From Glossina fuscipes (taxonomy: Eukaryota > Arthropoda > Insecta > Diptera > Glossinidae), in NCBI RefSeq assembly GCF_014805625.2, contig NW_023998455.1, forward strand, positions 369,106 through 433,105: a stretch of 64,000 nt of DNA. The letters are read 5' to 3'. The notes beneath the pieces are model-generated. The model saw only the letters and a list, made by a program, of their open reading frames with translations, was not told the origin of the DNA and did no database searches. This document shows positions 10,920 through 23,360 of the stretch, piece by piece (position 1 is the stretch's first letter; each line of letters opens with the position of its first letter). The translations under genes were made by a program, and so were the position numbers.

Positions 10920-12680
10920 ACCCTACAATAGTTATTTAATAGCAGACCATAAATTGTTAAAAATCTACTGGAAGCAAGAAAATGAAACATAAACCGGGAT
11001 TATAATTGAAAACATTTCTATCACTTACGCGTTTTGAGTTTTGAGCAGCAAGCAAAACGTGCTATCATAGTCAAAAGCTAATGCGTGCATTTTCATAAGT
11101 TTACTAAGACTCAAGAGAGCAAAATGGAATAAAACTATATATATATATTTGTCAGCTAAGGCGTTATGAATAGAAAAATCGAATAGCAAAGCGCCAGGAA
11201 GTCCATACACATAGGGCTTAATAAGCATCTTTTGAGATTTCGCTAGGATAGGATATGCGAATTATGGAATGTTTATTAGAGCAAAGAAAACATGCATACA
11301 TGCATACATGCGGTGCATACATAATTACATGCTTACACACATGCTAAGGTATATACGACGCACTCTTGACCAAAGCCAGGCGACCCCTAATCTCATTCGA
11401 CGACGTTCAGGATTATATAGAAAAGTTCAACGGTGCATAAGGTCCTATCATGAAACATTGCATGGTTTTACACGAATGTCATAGGGCCAGTGCCAGTAGT
11501 TGGCAGTGCGCTGCCGTTCGCTGTATCTATAAAAAAACAAAAATAAACACAAACTTACATACATACATACATACATTTATAGACATGTTTATAGGTAAAG
11601 TATATCACTCAATAATAACGTAGGATGACATACATATATGGGACCTTCAACCGAAATCTATTCAAATTTCAAGACATTCCGACTAGCAGTTTAGAAAATG
11701 CAATTGTTTTCGTTGACGCCCCATACGTCTGATGCATACATATTGTTGCCCATCCATATGTCATCCTACAAACTTATGCGAGTGATGCGTTATATATGCT
11801 ACATTCTATTACGCCGGAAATTTTCTTGAAAAATTCTTGACTTTTTATTCATAAGCTTTATTGCTCCATAATAACTTCAGGATTAAGACCACTGCAAGAC
11901 ACCCAAAAAGAAAGTGGGTATTTCGACCACTTTTCTGGGATCAAAGAAATGCAAGTGGATTAATAACATTCAAGAAGTTTCTTAAGCCTGTATTTAAATA
12001 TTTAAAAACTAAATTATTTTGGAAAAATGTTACAAAATTACAACATCGGAGCCACTTTCATAATGTCGTTCTGCCATCTACGTCCATTTCGGTACAAATT
12101 TCAATTCAAGGAAAAAATCACCAACTCCTGGTGTTTAAAGCAAGAGGAAATGGTTTTTAAAAATCTTACGTTTTATACGATTGGCGAACATTTGAGTGAA
12201 AAGTCCTGTTCTTTAGCCAGATTATTGGCTAGCGAAACCAATTTCATGATAACAGTAGACCTAAAAAAACTGTACATCCACCTGGACTCTTGTCTTACAG
12301 GCTAAATTATATAAATGAGTGAACATGTAACAAAGCTTGTAACGTTCGACCAAGAATGAAAAAATATTCCTGCGTTCCTGAGCTAATTACTGACATACTT
12401 GATATCTTTGGGCTGAGGATGTTTTCTATATTGTTGGTTCTCCGTGAGTTTCACTGCATATTTGTATTTCCCTATTCATTTTAATATTAATAAATCCCAT
12501 ATTTGGTGAGGATTCATAGCTATTTTCGAATCCTCAGGCATTTACAGGTTACACCCGTAATAATTCTATAAATCCCTTTTACTAACTGGGAATTCGCTCA
12601 ATTCATTTTTGTTAGGCGGATGGAAGGACTAACTAGACAAAAGCTATTAATATCTTCATCTAAATCAATATTACCTAAAG
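10920..12680. other. Unrecognised non-coding DNA
   Basis: Contains a short CATACATG-type repeat at about 11290-11345, a clean (ATAC)n tract near 11556-11575, and otherwise unique sequence. Open frames at 11269-11484, 11861-12160 and 12027-12305 overlap or lack any known motif. No element ends were found. Confidence 0.5.
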
Positions 12681-12689
12681 ATATTGAAC

Positions 12690-12833
12690 AAGCAAGAGTG
12701 GCGACTAGCAACTCAATCTCACCAGCGGTAGAGTTTTTAACAAAAGCCCAAACCCTTTGAGGCCAGTGCTTTAAGACTTTTACTCTTAGAATTTATTCCT
12801 TTGTTATATTTATAATAATAATAATAATAAATT
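12690..12833 (+). repeat. tRNA-derived SINE (family B), 5'-damaged copy
   Basis: The 3' part, with 'gctttaagacttttactcttag', 'aatttatt' and a (TAA)n tail, matches the 3' parts of the copies at 46.41-46.56 kb (plus) and 43.13-43.31 kb (minus). The head shows 'gagtggcgactagcaactcaatctc', a worn tRNA-like region. It ends in a six-unit AAT/TAA tail, which is the usual end for such elements in this window. Confidence 0.7.
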
Positions 12834-13219
12834 AGAAAACTGAGAAAAAATTGAGCGAAAAAGCTGATAATGAGTTCTCGTGCCGAATTTTTCCATCCTC
12901 TTGAAGCGGCAGAGGCAAGCTCAACTGAAGTCTTCAACTTTACGAGGTACACGCAACTTAAGTATATGGGCTTTGTTATAAAGAAACGGAATAGATATCT
13001 GAAATCGTGGCTCTTTTCCTATAGCATAAACATCAGTTACCAAGAGTTAACATCCAACAGTCCTAATGCCAACATAAACCGTAAACTAAAAATATTTTTT
13101 TCCAAGAAGGAATTGTCGAAGTTTATGCCACATAAACTACATTCGCAGCAGCCTATGTTGTGCTGCCACAAATTTGAAGAGAAATGTAGACGAGACACAC
13201 TATTTGCTTGAGTAGGCCT

Positions 13220-14060
13220 ACGGCAAACATGCAACAACGCAAAAAATCTGTAAAAATAGGTTTAAAAGGGAGTTGATAGTTCGAGGCAAGAAACGCGCAT
13301 CAAAAACAGTTGACGCTAGTTGAGGCAAGTCTGCATTACATTATTGAACGAAGACGATCAAGCAAGAAAAATGTGAACTTTCGTAGCTGTTACGCGTGCT
13401 CAGCGAAGGAAAATATTTAAAAGGAACGAAAATGGTTGCCGTGTGAGCTGACTGCGAAACAGATGGAAAGCCGAAAATTCACTTTCGAAATTTTGCTTTG
13501 ATGGCATGAGAGAAAGCCTTTACTGCAACGAACTGTTACTGGCGATAAGAAGTCAGCTTATTGCGAGAAACTTATAAATTCGTGGCGTTTATCCGGCAAA
13601 ACATCAGCAATGCTCTGCATTCGGTGATGGCTGTGTACTATGAGCTGTCCAAAACTGGACGACACCGGCTATCAGCATCCGCACAGAAAACAACTGATCA
13701 GTTAGTAAGTTAGTCGAAGGACGGATAGAATGGAAGGCAAGAGACGAAAGAGAGATATTACAGAACGGCAAAGCCACTTACCATTGCACTTCCATCATGC
13801 AACACATCATCGTTGAAGTGAGATCTACTACTTTACTAAACGTAATGTCTACTGGCTGGCTCTCCCGGTTATCACTGATTCAGGCCTACGCTTAACCACT
13901 CCCGAGAAGATGCAAAGTATTAGTTGAATGAATGGTCCAAAGCCGCGCCAAGAAAGATAAGATAGTTGTTCATAGCCTTACCTACATCCGCAATAATAAA
14001 TTTATTATGGTTTTACGGAGAAGAAGATTAATAAAAAATTGAACCAACCAACCGGATTAC
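13220..14060 (+). pseudogene. Decayed mariner-family transposase
   Basis: A mariner transposase coding relic with many stops and frameshifts. Visible landmarks in order: a helix-turn-helix-region remnant near 13255-13320 (NRFKRE, then KKRA); KWLPCELTAKQMESRKFTFEILL at about 13427-13496, matching the usual 'WVPHEL...R...C..LL' segment; a 'LLQRTVTGDKK' block with the first catalytic aspartate at 13544-13546; 'VYYEL' at about 13635; a 'HRKQLIS' piece near 13685; and an 'FRP..N...EDAKY.LNEW' piece near 13880-13935, where family members carry the DYHLFRS region and the helix after it. In intact members TGDEKW is expected, but here it is TGDKKS. No terminal inverted repeats were found, so the ends are approximate. 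The element cannot encode a working enzyme. A frame at 12870-13211 upstream is unrelated to it as far as I can see. Confidence 0.7.
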
Positions 14061-14179
14061 GACATTTTCGTTAGATTTCAATTTCGGGCGGACGCACTAG
14101 GGCAAGATTAATTCTTATTGCTTATTTACATTAATGGTATACATACCTACATAAATGTAACGTTACTTATGGAATAACA

Positions 14180-15466
14180 AACTTATGGTATCCTACGATG
14201 AGAAGTTAAGCAAACAAGGGAGCTGATTATAATGTTTCTTGCCAACTTAATCATTTGTTTCTTCTTTTTTTTTTTTCTCGACAAACAAACGCTGATAAGA
14301 AAAAAATTGTGCAATAAAAAAAACAAAAAAGAAAAAAAAAAAAAAGAAAAAAAAGAAACGAATCTATAAGAACAAGAAGGAAAAAAAGTATGCACACAGG
14401 AAAAAACAACAATCTAAGCAAAATTCTACATAAAATCTAACATGTATTGCGATCTCTAACATCCTTGGGCACACACTCGCATATAAACGCACATGTGCTC
14501 ATATTACGATTATAAGTTTAGGTATTAGAATGATATATGTAACTACTACTACTACTATTACTACTACTACTACTAGTACTACTACTACTACAACAACTAT
14601 TGCTATTGCTAGTATCGTTGGAAAAAATCTTTTGCTAACGTCAACGTATACTGAAGCTCTTGCTCTTGCTCTTGCTTTTGCTTTTGCCAAGCTCATAGAA
14701 AACATGTAACATGTATTTAAACGGAAGCGGAAACTTTATGAGTATAACGATTGTAGTGTAAAAGGAGAATAAACAGCAACAGCAGCAACAACAGCAACAA
14801 GAAATGCAATAACAAGAACAGTAAACATTTTTGCAAGCAGTTGTAATTATTTTCAGCTTAAATGACAAAAAAATGCAAGGAAATAAGTCTTAAGCATTTT
14901 TGCATTGTATCTCAACAAACAACAACAATAAATTTTCTCTTAACATATCCTTACTTAGGCAGTTTTATAATATTTTTTTTTCTTCTTGTTGTTCTTTTTT
15001 TGCGTATATATTAAAAAGAAAAAAATTATTATTTTTGTTGTTCATTTTTACTAAATAAAATTCAGCAAAACTTGTAATAGCAGCCATGAGTAAAACAGGC
15101 AGGAAATAGCAACAACAACACTGCAGCCACTAAAACGTGTGAATGAGTTCTCAAAAAAAAAAAAAAGAAAAAAAAGCAAAATAATAATAATAAAAATAAA
15201 AAATGAAAATCTTTACCTCTCGGCCCATCCCCGTCTCCGACCACGCTTTCGAACTAGCTTTCTTTAACGAACCTTCTCTTACCAGGTTTTTTTCGGTTTC
15301 TACCTCTTTGGTTGCTACTTTGCCAGTTTTCTTGTTTTTTTTTTTCTTTTTTTTTTTATTTTCACTTGAAATTTTTTTCTCCAACAACAAAGTTCTTTTT
15401 TTTTTTTTCCTTTTTTGTTTATACTTATATAACTTTTCTATATGAACGGGTGCAAGCATCTGCCGT

Positions 15467-15505
<39 letters not shown>

Positions 15506-15545
15506 ATGTATGTATGTGTAGACGTGTGTTGTTTTGCTTAAGTAA
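14180..15545. repeat. Low-complexity region: (ACT)n, CAA/CAG, A/T runs, (TA)n
   Basis: A-runs and T-runs cover 14260-14390 and 15000-15430. An ACT tract is at about 14541-14600, a GCTCTT-type hexamer block at about 14655-14695, CAG/CAA triplets at about 14775-14815, and a TA tract with a TGTATG tail at about 15468-15520. Frames through these are F/S/L/V/K-rich translations of the repeats. No gene is seen. Confidence 0.85.
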
Positions 15546-15727
15546 GTGCACCACCTAAGGCCACTTACGAGAAATGCAAATTAAAGTTGACTTATACTCA
15601 TGTGAAAAACATTAATAAACTCATACGAAGGCACATTCCTTGCATCCCACTCGTTCACAGTCATATATACATACGTATTATTTTTTTAAGAGGCCATTTG
15701 CCTGAAATGCTTTACATATTTATATAC

Positions 15728-15756
15728 CTATATATATATATATATAAATATATGTA
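15728..15756. repeat. (TA)n microsatellite
   Basis: Short TA tract. The surrounding 15.55-16.2 kb holds T-runs and an ATT tract near 15991-16010, with no gene. Confidence 0.8.
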
Positions 15757-16234
15757 AGTAAGATTCTGTAACTGCTCATAATGGAAGGGGTATGCATGTC
15801 TACTTGATTGTGCTTAAGTTGGCTTGTTAGTAAGTTTTGTTATGTATTGAATTTTCTTTTAATCTAAGAAACATTTTTTTTTTTTTTTTTCATAGAAACG
15901 TTGCTTATGGAAGCGATATGAAGTATTTAATATATTTTCAAGTAGTTGTAATTGAAAATTAGTTGTTTTCCTCACAAATTTCCCTAAGGAGTTTATTATT
16001 ATTATTATTATATTTATATAAATGTTTTTATTTTTTTAAAATAATTTCGTATCAGTGTTAGTTTAAAGTTGTTCAAATTGATTGTTAAAGTTATGCCTGC
16101 ATTTAAGAGAATATCAAAACAAGTGTTAACATTGGGACATGGGTCACCATTAAATACCCTAAACTACCCTACCTACTTAATGCAATTATTCATATAACGA
16201 CTTTTTAAATAAAAGTCGTAAATTATAAATTCTC

Positions 16235-16400
16235 CAAGAAGAGATACAATCCAAGCCATTTTCAATAGCTGCCGGCCTTGAACTAAAATGCGTCTGTGTA
16301 ACAAATTTCATTAAAATATTTAAAAAATTACTGAGGAGTACACAGGAAAATAAGCTGGACAGATGGACACACAAGCTTAGAGCGACTGTTTCATGTAAGT
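16235..16400 (-). repeat. GTCY-type dispersed dipteran repeat, good partial copy
   Basis: On the plus strand the blocks occur in order: 'ccattttcaatagct', 'acaaatttcattaaaatat', 'gtacacaggaaaataagctggacagatggacacacaagctta'-type sequence. The same order of blocks (gaatttcatc, aaaatatttcaaaa, caagaaaacaag, ggacagacagac, aagctta) is recognisable at 27.9 and 37.4 kb on the same strand. No coding capacity is evident. Confidence 0.75.
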
Positions 16401-16439
16401 GACACTGTAGGACAAATAGCGTTTGCTATTTATTTCATA

Positions 16440-17320
16440 TTGAAATTAATTAATACAACTAACACTGTTGCTTACCTTGTGGTCAATACTGCAGGCAATA
16501 GTGCGCGCTTCCCATAAACAAACATGCCCAGATAGATAAACGCGCCATCCATCTTCTGTACATTAACAAGACACTACCGTTGAGATCGTTATTTATCGCT
16601 TCTACCAGCATATCACGGGAGGATGGCGTACACTAAGAAATCAACATAATCGACACTGTTGCTTATCTCCAGTACCAATTTATGGGGCACGAAGAACAGT
16701 GTTTTGTAACTCTTATACATTAACAGCTTAACGTAATCTTACTCTAGCCAATCAATATTAAGTGTTAATGTTTTCTGTACATTAACTATTCGAGATCAGA
16801 AGCAGAGTTCATCTCTTGCAAAGGAAAATGTTGTCATCTCTTATATGCTAGTCTCACGGGATTATAAACATTGTTGTTCAAATCACAAGTACTTACCGAT
16901 CACTTGCAGACCCCACTAGTATTACTTTTACACTAACTATTAGAATTTACGGATAGTGTCTGTCACTTTCCGCATATGCTAGTCGACTAACATTGACAAG
17001 TCCGTTACTAAAGTTGATAAACTTGTCAAGATTGCTAAAGTCGTTACCTATCTCTTACGAAATAAATGATCAACAGCAAGGATGGTGTTGCCATCCTACA
17101 TACATACCTCTATCTCGTATATATCTACTGCTGAATACTAAAGCCAAGTTGCTGTCGCTTATATATAAATCTCCCGGGACTACGAGGACTATTTTCCATC
17201 TGTTAGACAGAGTGACCAACAATAAACTCAGCGATGCCTATCTCTTAGAGAGTAACCAAAAGATCACCAATCAACTTTAAAGCTAGCTTGCTCTTATCTC
17301 ATCTATACGAATCTTGGTGT
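16440..17320. repeat. Strongly diverged short reiterations
   Basis: Related phrases recur irregularly: 'ctgtacattaac' at 16556 and 16785, with 'ttatacattaac' near 16713; 'cactgttgctta' at 16461 and 16655; 'cttatatgctagtctcacggg' at about 16840 against 'ccgcatatgctagtcgac' near 16970; and several '...tatctcttac/ag' strings. This suggests an old tandem array, but the unit length is not constant and I could not fix it. A 95-codon plus-strand frame (16993-17280) crosses it and has no recognised motif. Confidence 0.35.
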
Positions 17321-17699
17321 CCTTTCGATGTCGGCCCAAGGCATGAAGAGTCGCCTAATATTTTGAGACAGTGCCATCTTGTACCTAATAAAGCATTCTA
17401 ATGCATAAGCTGTTGACTGAATGATTTTGATTAGGATTTTTGAACATCCTTAGCAATCAATGGGGAAGACCCATGTTATGCACGTAACCCTGCTTGGGAG
17501 CAGGCAAGTTTCCTTACAACGATCACATACGGTTCCTCGCACAGCCCGTCTGACGAAGCCTGTCCGAAACTATACGAATGGTAATGTGAAGGAGAAGATA
17601 TGCAGTAAAGCTGGCAATCTTTCTAAGCACATTCTAGGCACATTACGGGGACTCAGTAAATTAACCAATGAACTCCTTGCCGTCTGCGTTGTTAAGTTA

Positions 17700-17820
17700 A
17701 GCTTGAAAATACCTAGAATCTTTCGCCAGACCTATAGCTAAAAGCCACAGCCCATTGTCATTTTTCTTATAAGTTGTCGTTAGGCATAACTAAAATCTTT
17801 CGCCAGAGCAATAGCTCTAC
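17700..17820. repeat. Two-copy tandem repeat, 78-bp period
   Basis: 'ctagaatctttcgccagacctatagct' type sequence begins at 17712 and a close variant ('ctaaaatctttcgccagagcaatagct' type) begins at 17790. The preceding 'gttgttaagttaag...' and 'gttgtcgttaggc...' parts are weaker matches. It overlaps the end of an uncharacterised 93-codon plus-strand frame (17460-17741), which argues against that frame being a conserved gene. Confidence 0.65.
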
Positions 17821-18134
17821 TTCTGTCCCAATACTATTGTGTTTTAATTATTTAAAAGTCTTTCTCATAAATTTTCAATCTGAGTTTGCTTTACGCAATA
17901 ATTTATCTTTAGTGCTGCTCCCATCAATCATTTAAATCAGAGTAGATCCAAAGATGCACAAATTATTTTTGATTATAATATTTAGTATTTCCGCTAAGCG
18001 CTTTTGAATATTAAAAGTCATTTGCTAAGTTAATTTTCCCCCAGCATACAGGCAAACAAGCAAGCAAGCAATCGTACTCACACTATAGCTATATACGGCT
18101 TGTATACGCAAGAGATTTTATTCTTTGTCTAATT

Positions 18135-18345
18135 TATACATATATATATAAATTTGTATATATATATATATATATATATGTATATTATATACGTTTACCC
18201 AACCGGGCAGAACATTTTTGACATCATTCTGGTGTGACAATAATTCTAACTAAACTAAAGTCAAATTTGTGTTTTGTATGTGTGTGTATGTGTTTTTTTT
18301 TTCTTTTGTGTATTGCTTACAAAAAAAAAAAAAAAAAGAAACATT
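18135..18345. repeat. (TA)n, TG-rich and poly-A microsatellites
   Basis: A TA tract is at about 18139-18190, a short TGTGTG tract near 18278-18292, a T-run and an A-run near 18319-18335. No gene is seen in 17.9-18.6 kb. Confidence 0.8.
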
Positions 18346-18608
18346 AACACAGATATTATAAATAAAAAACGATCCAACCCACCTGTTGTTGCTGTGGGGT
18401 AAAGTCAAGTTAACCTCCTAAGCTCTAAGCTATATTTCGTATGTGCATTTATAATAATAATGCATGTAAAGTATCTCAGTTCACCTGCCTTTAGGCTATA
18501 TTAGTGTACTTGGCAGGCAATCACTCAAACTGACCAGTAAGAATTTGATCTCAACACTCAATGGCAAGCGTTGCGAATGTAATCTAAACTAAATTATAGG
18601 TTCTCAGC

Positions 18609-18616
18609 GTATAAAA
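18609..18616 (+). promoter_or_regulatory. Possible TATA box
   Basis: 'gtataaaacc' sits in a slightly less AT-rich patch, 137 bp before an ATG at 18747. No initiator element can be fixed about 30 bp downstream ('tttacactctcaag' is the nearest). TATAAA is expected by chance in DNA this AT-rich, so this is weak. Confidence 0.15.
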
Positions 18617-18746
18617 CCGCCAATGAAAAAAAGTAAAATTTATTTACACTCTCAAGTTAGCGAACTAACTGATGTGCCCCACGCTAAGAGAAAAGAAAAC
18701 CGAGACAGACACGCACACCGAGACCATCAAGTAGAACTAGAAGCGA

Positions 18747-19063
18747 ATGTTTAAAGTAAATTATTTTGTGAATTTTGAAAATTATACGACCGCCTTTAAT
18801 GCGGCGAATTCATTTATTGAGAAACGCAATATTTGTTTAATGGACTATCAAGATGTATGTCTAACACTGCACGAATATATAAGCACCACCTACCACAAAA
18901 CAAAAGTAAACGATTTTATCGAATCCGTAACGACAAGAATAAATTGAAACTCTTCCCCTTCTTGGCTGAACAAATCTACAATAGCGCGCAATATGAAAAC
19001 AAAAACACCCAAAGAGATATAAAAAAAATTCCAGCAATAATAGAAACAGAATATCTTTTATGA
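18747..19063 (+). other. Two overlapping unidentified open stretches
   Basis: A frame from an ATG at 18747 runs 66 codons to 18947 (MFKVNYFVNFENYTTAF... to ...ESVTTRIN). A second frame continues open to 19063 (...KLKLFPFLAEQIYNSAQY...). If read as one with a frameshift near 18940 they would give just over 100 residues of mixed composition, which is unusual for this window. I recognise no domain. It could be a gag-like or host-gene remnant, or chance. A TATA-like site lies upstream at 18610. Confidence 0.2.
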
Positions 19064-19194
19064 CATATCATCCGAAGTAGAAAACGGTGAAGGTCAACTT
19101 TGAAAAGATCCCTACAGTATAAAAACAAGAAAAAAGGAAAAATCACTTAGCAAATCTCGGCTACCAGACATCTCTCTTCAAACCTTCTTCATTG

Positions 19195-19280
19195 TGATAC
19201 TGCCTGGCGCTGCAATCGCCGCAAATTGCCGCGACTATCAAGCCAGAGCTCAAAGGTTCAAATCTCAGCGCAGTAGACTT
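19195..19280 (+). repeat. tRNA-like SINE remnant
   Basis: A strong B-box-like 'ggttcaaatctcagcgc' (19254-19270) is preceded by GC-richer DNA ('gcaatcgccgcaaattgccgcg') where a tRNA-like head would be; the A box is not convincing. The GC-rich patch in AT-rich surroundings and the B-box match support a retroposon relic. An A-run at about 19418-19429 could be its tail. Confidence 0.45.
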
Positions 19281-19644
19281 TACTAATGAATGCTGAAAGG
19301 GGGTAAAAAAAGCATGACACACAGCCATACTCGGATACAGTCACCTCACTATCTCTTTCACTTTCTTTACTTTTTACCTGAAGAGGGCACATCCACTGAG
19401 TGATTGTTCATATCAATAAAAAAAAAAAATGAAGAGAAAAGAAAAATGTGGTCTATGAGCTATGTGATCACGTTTCACCCACCCTTGTCACCATTTCGGA
19501 TGTTATGGATGTTTGCAAGAAAGAACTGCAAGACCAATAAAACCTTAAAATAATAATATCAATAATAAATTCATCAATTAAATGGTCCGTAGAAGCTTTC
19601 GAACCCCAAAGAGAGAACGAGAAAGCGATAAAGACTGGCAGCAA

Positions 19645-19765
19645 CCTACTGTACGAATGCTTAAATTCACAACTTGATGAGTACTTGTGGTCAAGGTCGC
19701 AATGAGGTTTGAATCCGCGAACAGGGGTTTGGTAATCGCAACTCTCATCTACCTAGCTATGCGCC
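19645..19765 (-). repeat. tRNA-derived SINE (family A) copy
   Basis: On the minus strand: an A-box-like 'tagctaggtagatgag', then 'gttgcgattaccaaac', then a B-box-like 'ggattcaaacctc' and 'attgcgaccttgacc'. The head agrees with the 63.7-kb copy (gttgcgaccaccaag) and the 6.2-kb copy (gcgattatcaaatcgg). Confidence 0.7.
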
Positions 19766-19769
19766 AGCA

Positions 19770-20759
19770 TAAGGTAGTCTATCAATTCTGCATTTTATCA
19801 AAGTATTTAAACTTTCAATCTATCGCAAATTCATAACCTGAATAAGTCCTTAGAGTATCTGTTACGAATATATCGAAATTTTTTAAGCTCAAATGTGAAA
19901 CCCATTAATTAAATGGTTCAACTTAATTAAATCTAAATTAACTTTTCTCCACATCTCATAAAGACTAACTAGAAGATATAGCTTTAATCCAACGAAAACT
20001 TATGAGCGTAAATAGGGAGGTATTTGATATTGAGATACTGTCAGTGCAGTTCAATATTAAGTCAGTTAGCAATGAAGATCACGAAAAATGTCTTTGGCGT
20101 TTTTCCATAAGAATTCCAATACATTTTTCTTATCTCTTGAAAGCATTTTATTAATCGAAATTAGTTAGTGTGTTAGTTTTCTAAATAACTCTTATGACTT
20201 GACTGCCTTATGGAGCTTCTGGAATTTCTGGTTAAAAGATTGGATCAAGTGATTTTCACGGACTTCTCTTAATGAGAGAATGAAGTCATCTTTGCACAAA
20301 AAAGTATCGCTTGCATGAAATTCATGTTAAACGACAACCGTAAAGGTGTGGTCAAATACTTGTATAATCATCTGGTACGTTAAACATTCGACAAATCAAC
20401 AAAAGATACGCTTGGCTTCGTTACGCATATATATAAGCACAAGCCAAAGATGATAGGTGGTATTGAAAACTTCTACGGCCGACTTTGTCAAAGCAGGCAA
20501 CAATGATCGAAAAAGCTTATAATTATGACAAATGCCAACACGAGCCTCTCTCTAAAGCATTTAATAATAACACTGTTAATGTTCGACTTGCTAGTTAAAA
20601 AAAAAAAGAGGAAGACAGAATAACTGAAAACATATTAATCAAGACTTTTACCCTACAGGTGTTTATTGTGGATACATTTAATGCATATAATGTTCATATT
20701 CATATAAAAAATATGCCTTTAGGGTCTTTATAGGTTGATGGCACATGACAAAACTTGAT

Positions 20760-20793
<34 letters not shown>

Positions 20794-21950
20794 GTTTATA
20801 TGTTTGCTTTATAGGTAACATTTACCGGAAATATATAGTAATAAACTAACTGAGTTAACTTATTTTTTTTTTATATATTTTTTTTATTTTTTGCTTTAGA
20901 AATAAGCGGAACTACTCTTGAAAGATTAGTTAAGCATAAGTTGGAAACTGTTAATCATTTGCGTGCATTGTACAGGTTAATGAAATCGCGGAACTATGCT
21001 GCAAAGAACAATGATAGCGTATGTGTAGAAAAATTTAATGTTGGTGGTTGGTTGATTGGCTGGCTGGCTGGCTAGGTACGCGAGACTGAGGTATGATTAC
21101 TTGTCACAAGTAATTGTTTGAGTAATTTTTTTTTTTTTTTTTTTTGTATTTTTGAAAAACGGAAATTCTTTGTTGAACTAAAGCAAAGATTGTTTTGCAT
21201 GACCACTGTTTAGATATTGGGTTTTGAGATGCAAAGTATTTTAGTTTTTGAGGTGAATTGTTTTTTTATTTACTTTATTGCAATTGCACATTCGCATGTG
21301 ATATGATTAAGCAATAAATTCCCCCTTAAAAAACAAGCCTTTGATAGAAAATGAGCATAAACTACTTGGAAATGAAATAAGTTTACGGCGGTGCAAACCT
21401 AAATGCATCCGGGTTAAAATATTATATCAAAATAAATAAATAAATAATAAAAAAAAAAAAAATCCCAGAGAAATAAAAAAAAAAAAAAAAAAAATGAAAG
21501 GAAAATTTCCACAACGGGAACAGCGACAATAACAGCAATGTGATAGCAAATTAACCATAAAACACGAAAAGGGTGTAAATATTATCAGTTCACCACATAT
21601 TACGCCTGAGTATATATACGTTAAAGGTAAACACGAAACGGATATGCATACCAACTAAGACAAAGGAAATAATGAAACACTTTTTTTATTTATTTTATTT
21701 TTTTTTTTTTGAACGACAATAAACGGAAATGAGGGCACTTTGCTAAGATAATATAAATTAATACACAAAATAACCGCGTACCCTATAAGTAAATGTATTC
21801 TAATGGAAAATTTCTGAAGGATATTATATAATAATGATTTATTAAAAAGAAAAACAAAAAAAATGTTGATTGCATTCAATTCGCATGTAACAGGTTGCTG
21901 GCATGTTGAATGTACCGATTGTTTAGATTATTTATTGCAATCAATTTTTA
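19770..21950. other. Unrecognised non-coding DNA with microsatellites
   Basis: Contains a TA tract at about 20760-20795, a GGCT tract near 21058-21074, a long T-run at about 21127-21145, A-runs at 21450-21495 and a T-run near 21685-21710. No balanced open frame, RNA gene or known element is seen over about 2.2 kb. Confidence 0.5.
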
Positions 21951-22500
21951 TACCCATCACCGAAGGGAGAGAGTAGAGGATATATTCAGCAAAGCCTCTT
22001 TGAAGCATGCTTCAAAGTCCTCACAAAGTATGTAGATTTTTCATTAACATCAAATTCTGTCCGTCTGTCCATATACTGTAAACATTTTTCTGGCCACGAA
22101 ACTGAGGCCATCGACTTCCATTTCGGTTCAAGCAGTCAAAGCTCTTAGTCGCAGGTTGGTGTTAAAAGTGACCTGAATCGGTCGGAGGACACGCCTAAAG
22201 TGCCACGCTTCTGAAATAAAAAATTGGTCTAAGTAATAAATCTACACAAATTTGAAGATACATCCTATGGGTGACACGGTAATACTTGTATAAAAATGCC
22301 AAGCATTGACGTCGCCTATCCAATATTATAGTGTATCACAATTTTCATACTTTTTGTCGAAACCAGAGGCTCGCGCCAAAAATCCCATAAAGTGTATATA
22401 TTTTAGACGACTGTCATCTTCAGAACACACCCAACCACGTCCGCCTGTTTGTCTGTCCATCTATTCGTTTGTCCAATTGCATGGTATCCTTCACGAAAAT
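21950..22500 (+). repeat. GTCY-type dispersed dipteran repeat, two partial copies
   Basis: The first part starts with 'tatacccatcacc' and 'gaggatatattca', the hallmark terminus of the brachyceran repeat, followed by 'ctgtccgtctgtccat' at about 22058 and 'gacctgaatcggtcgg' near 22171. A second core lies at about 22380-22475: 'cataaagtgtatatatt', then 'gtccgcctgtttgtctgtccatc'. The phrase 'ccataaagtatatatatt' before a GTCY core is typical of this repeat class in flies. A 143-codon frame (22306-22737) overlaps the repeat and is not treated as a gene. Confidence 0.75.
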
Positions 22501-22759
22501 GAAGATATCGCCTGTAAATTTATGAAAGAAAGTGAAAATGGGTTAAAACGCTCAAAAGACACGCTTACAGCGCTCACACGTGCTTGCCACAAAAGCACTG
22601 TAAACATTTCTTCTCTCTATGCTTTTTGCTTACTATTCATAGAGTATCACACATATATCATAAAAATTTTCCCCTTTTATTCAAAAAACAGAAAAATCGG
22701 CCCCACCTATCCTCTCCTAGAGATCATGAAAATTTAGTTCTTTTCCTTTTTTTTAATCG

Positions 22760-23360
22760 ATGTGGGTTTTATGACATTCGGTTACTTCCGATTATAATTC
22801 ATTTACTTGTTGTTACTAATAAGAGATAAACATATGGACTCTTAGAACATCTCTTAAAGATAAGATATCGATCCCCATTAGAGCTAACAAATTGAGTGGG
22901 TGTTGACTTATCTCTAAAGCAAACCAAAACGTTTAAGCTTCAAAAAAAAAAAAAATAAATAAATAAACAAAAAACAAAAATATAGTTTATTAAAGTTATA
23001 AGCAAGATTGTAGGGATAAATGCTCACACAACATAACTCCAATGCATGCTATACTTCAGGTTAGTTTTTAAATATTTTCCAAGTTCATTGTCCAAGGATG
23101 GACAGATGTCTTTGTTGGTATAATGTGAGTACAGCACCTTGTCGGTTTAACTCTACGGTGCCCGATGACACACGTGTTAATTTTGTGTAAACGGCGCCCT
23201 CCAGAGAGTTAGACAATCCCTAGGGGCTTGAGCTACACGGAATAAACCAAATATATTTATTGTGTATGGCTCAATAAAACCAATCTGGGGAGTGTTGAGG
23301 CCTATCATTACCTTTAATTATTCGCTTAAGGAATAATAGAAACCACGAAACTTCTCGAAG
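22760..23360. other. Unrecognised non-coding DNA
   Basis: An A-run with (AAAT) units near 22938-22970 is the only structure. No gene or element is recognised. Confidence 0.45.

Noticed and set aside
18600..18660. Core promoter with TATA and initiator
   Set aside because: The TATA-like word is expected by chance in this base composition and no initiator or downstream element could be fixed; kept only as a low-confidence site.
22306..22737. 143-codon open frame on the plus strand
   Set aside because: It covers a GTCY-type repeat core, and its translation includes the repeat-derived RPPVCLSIYSFV segment.
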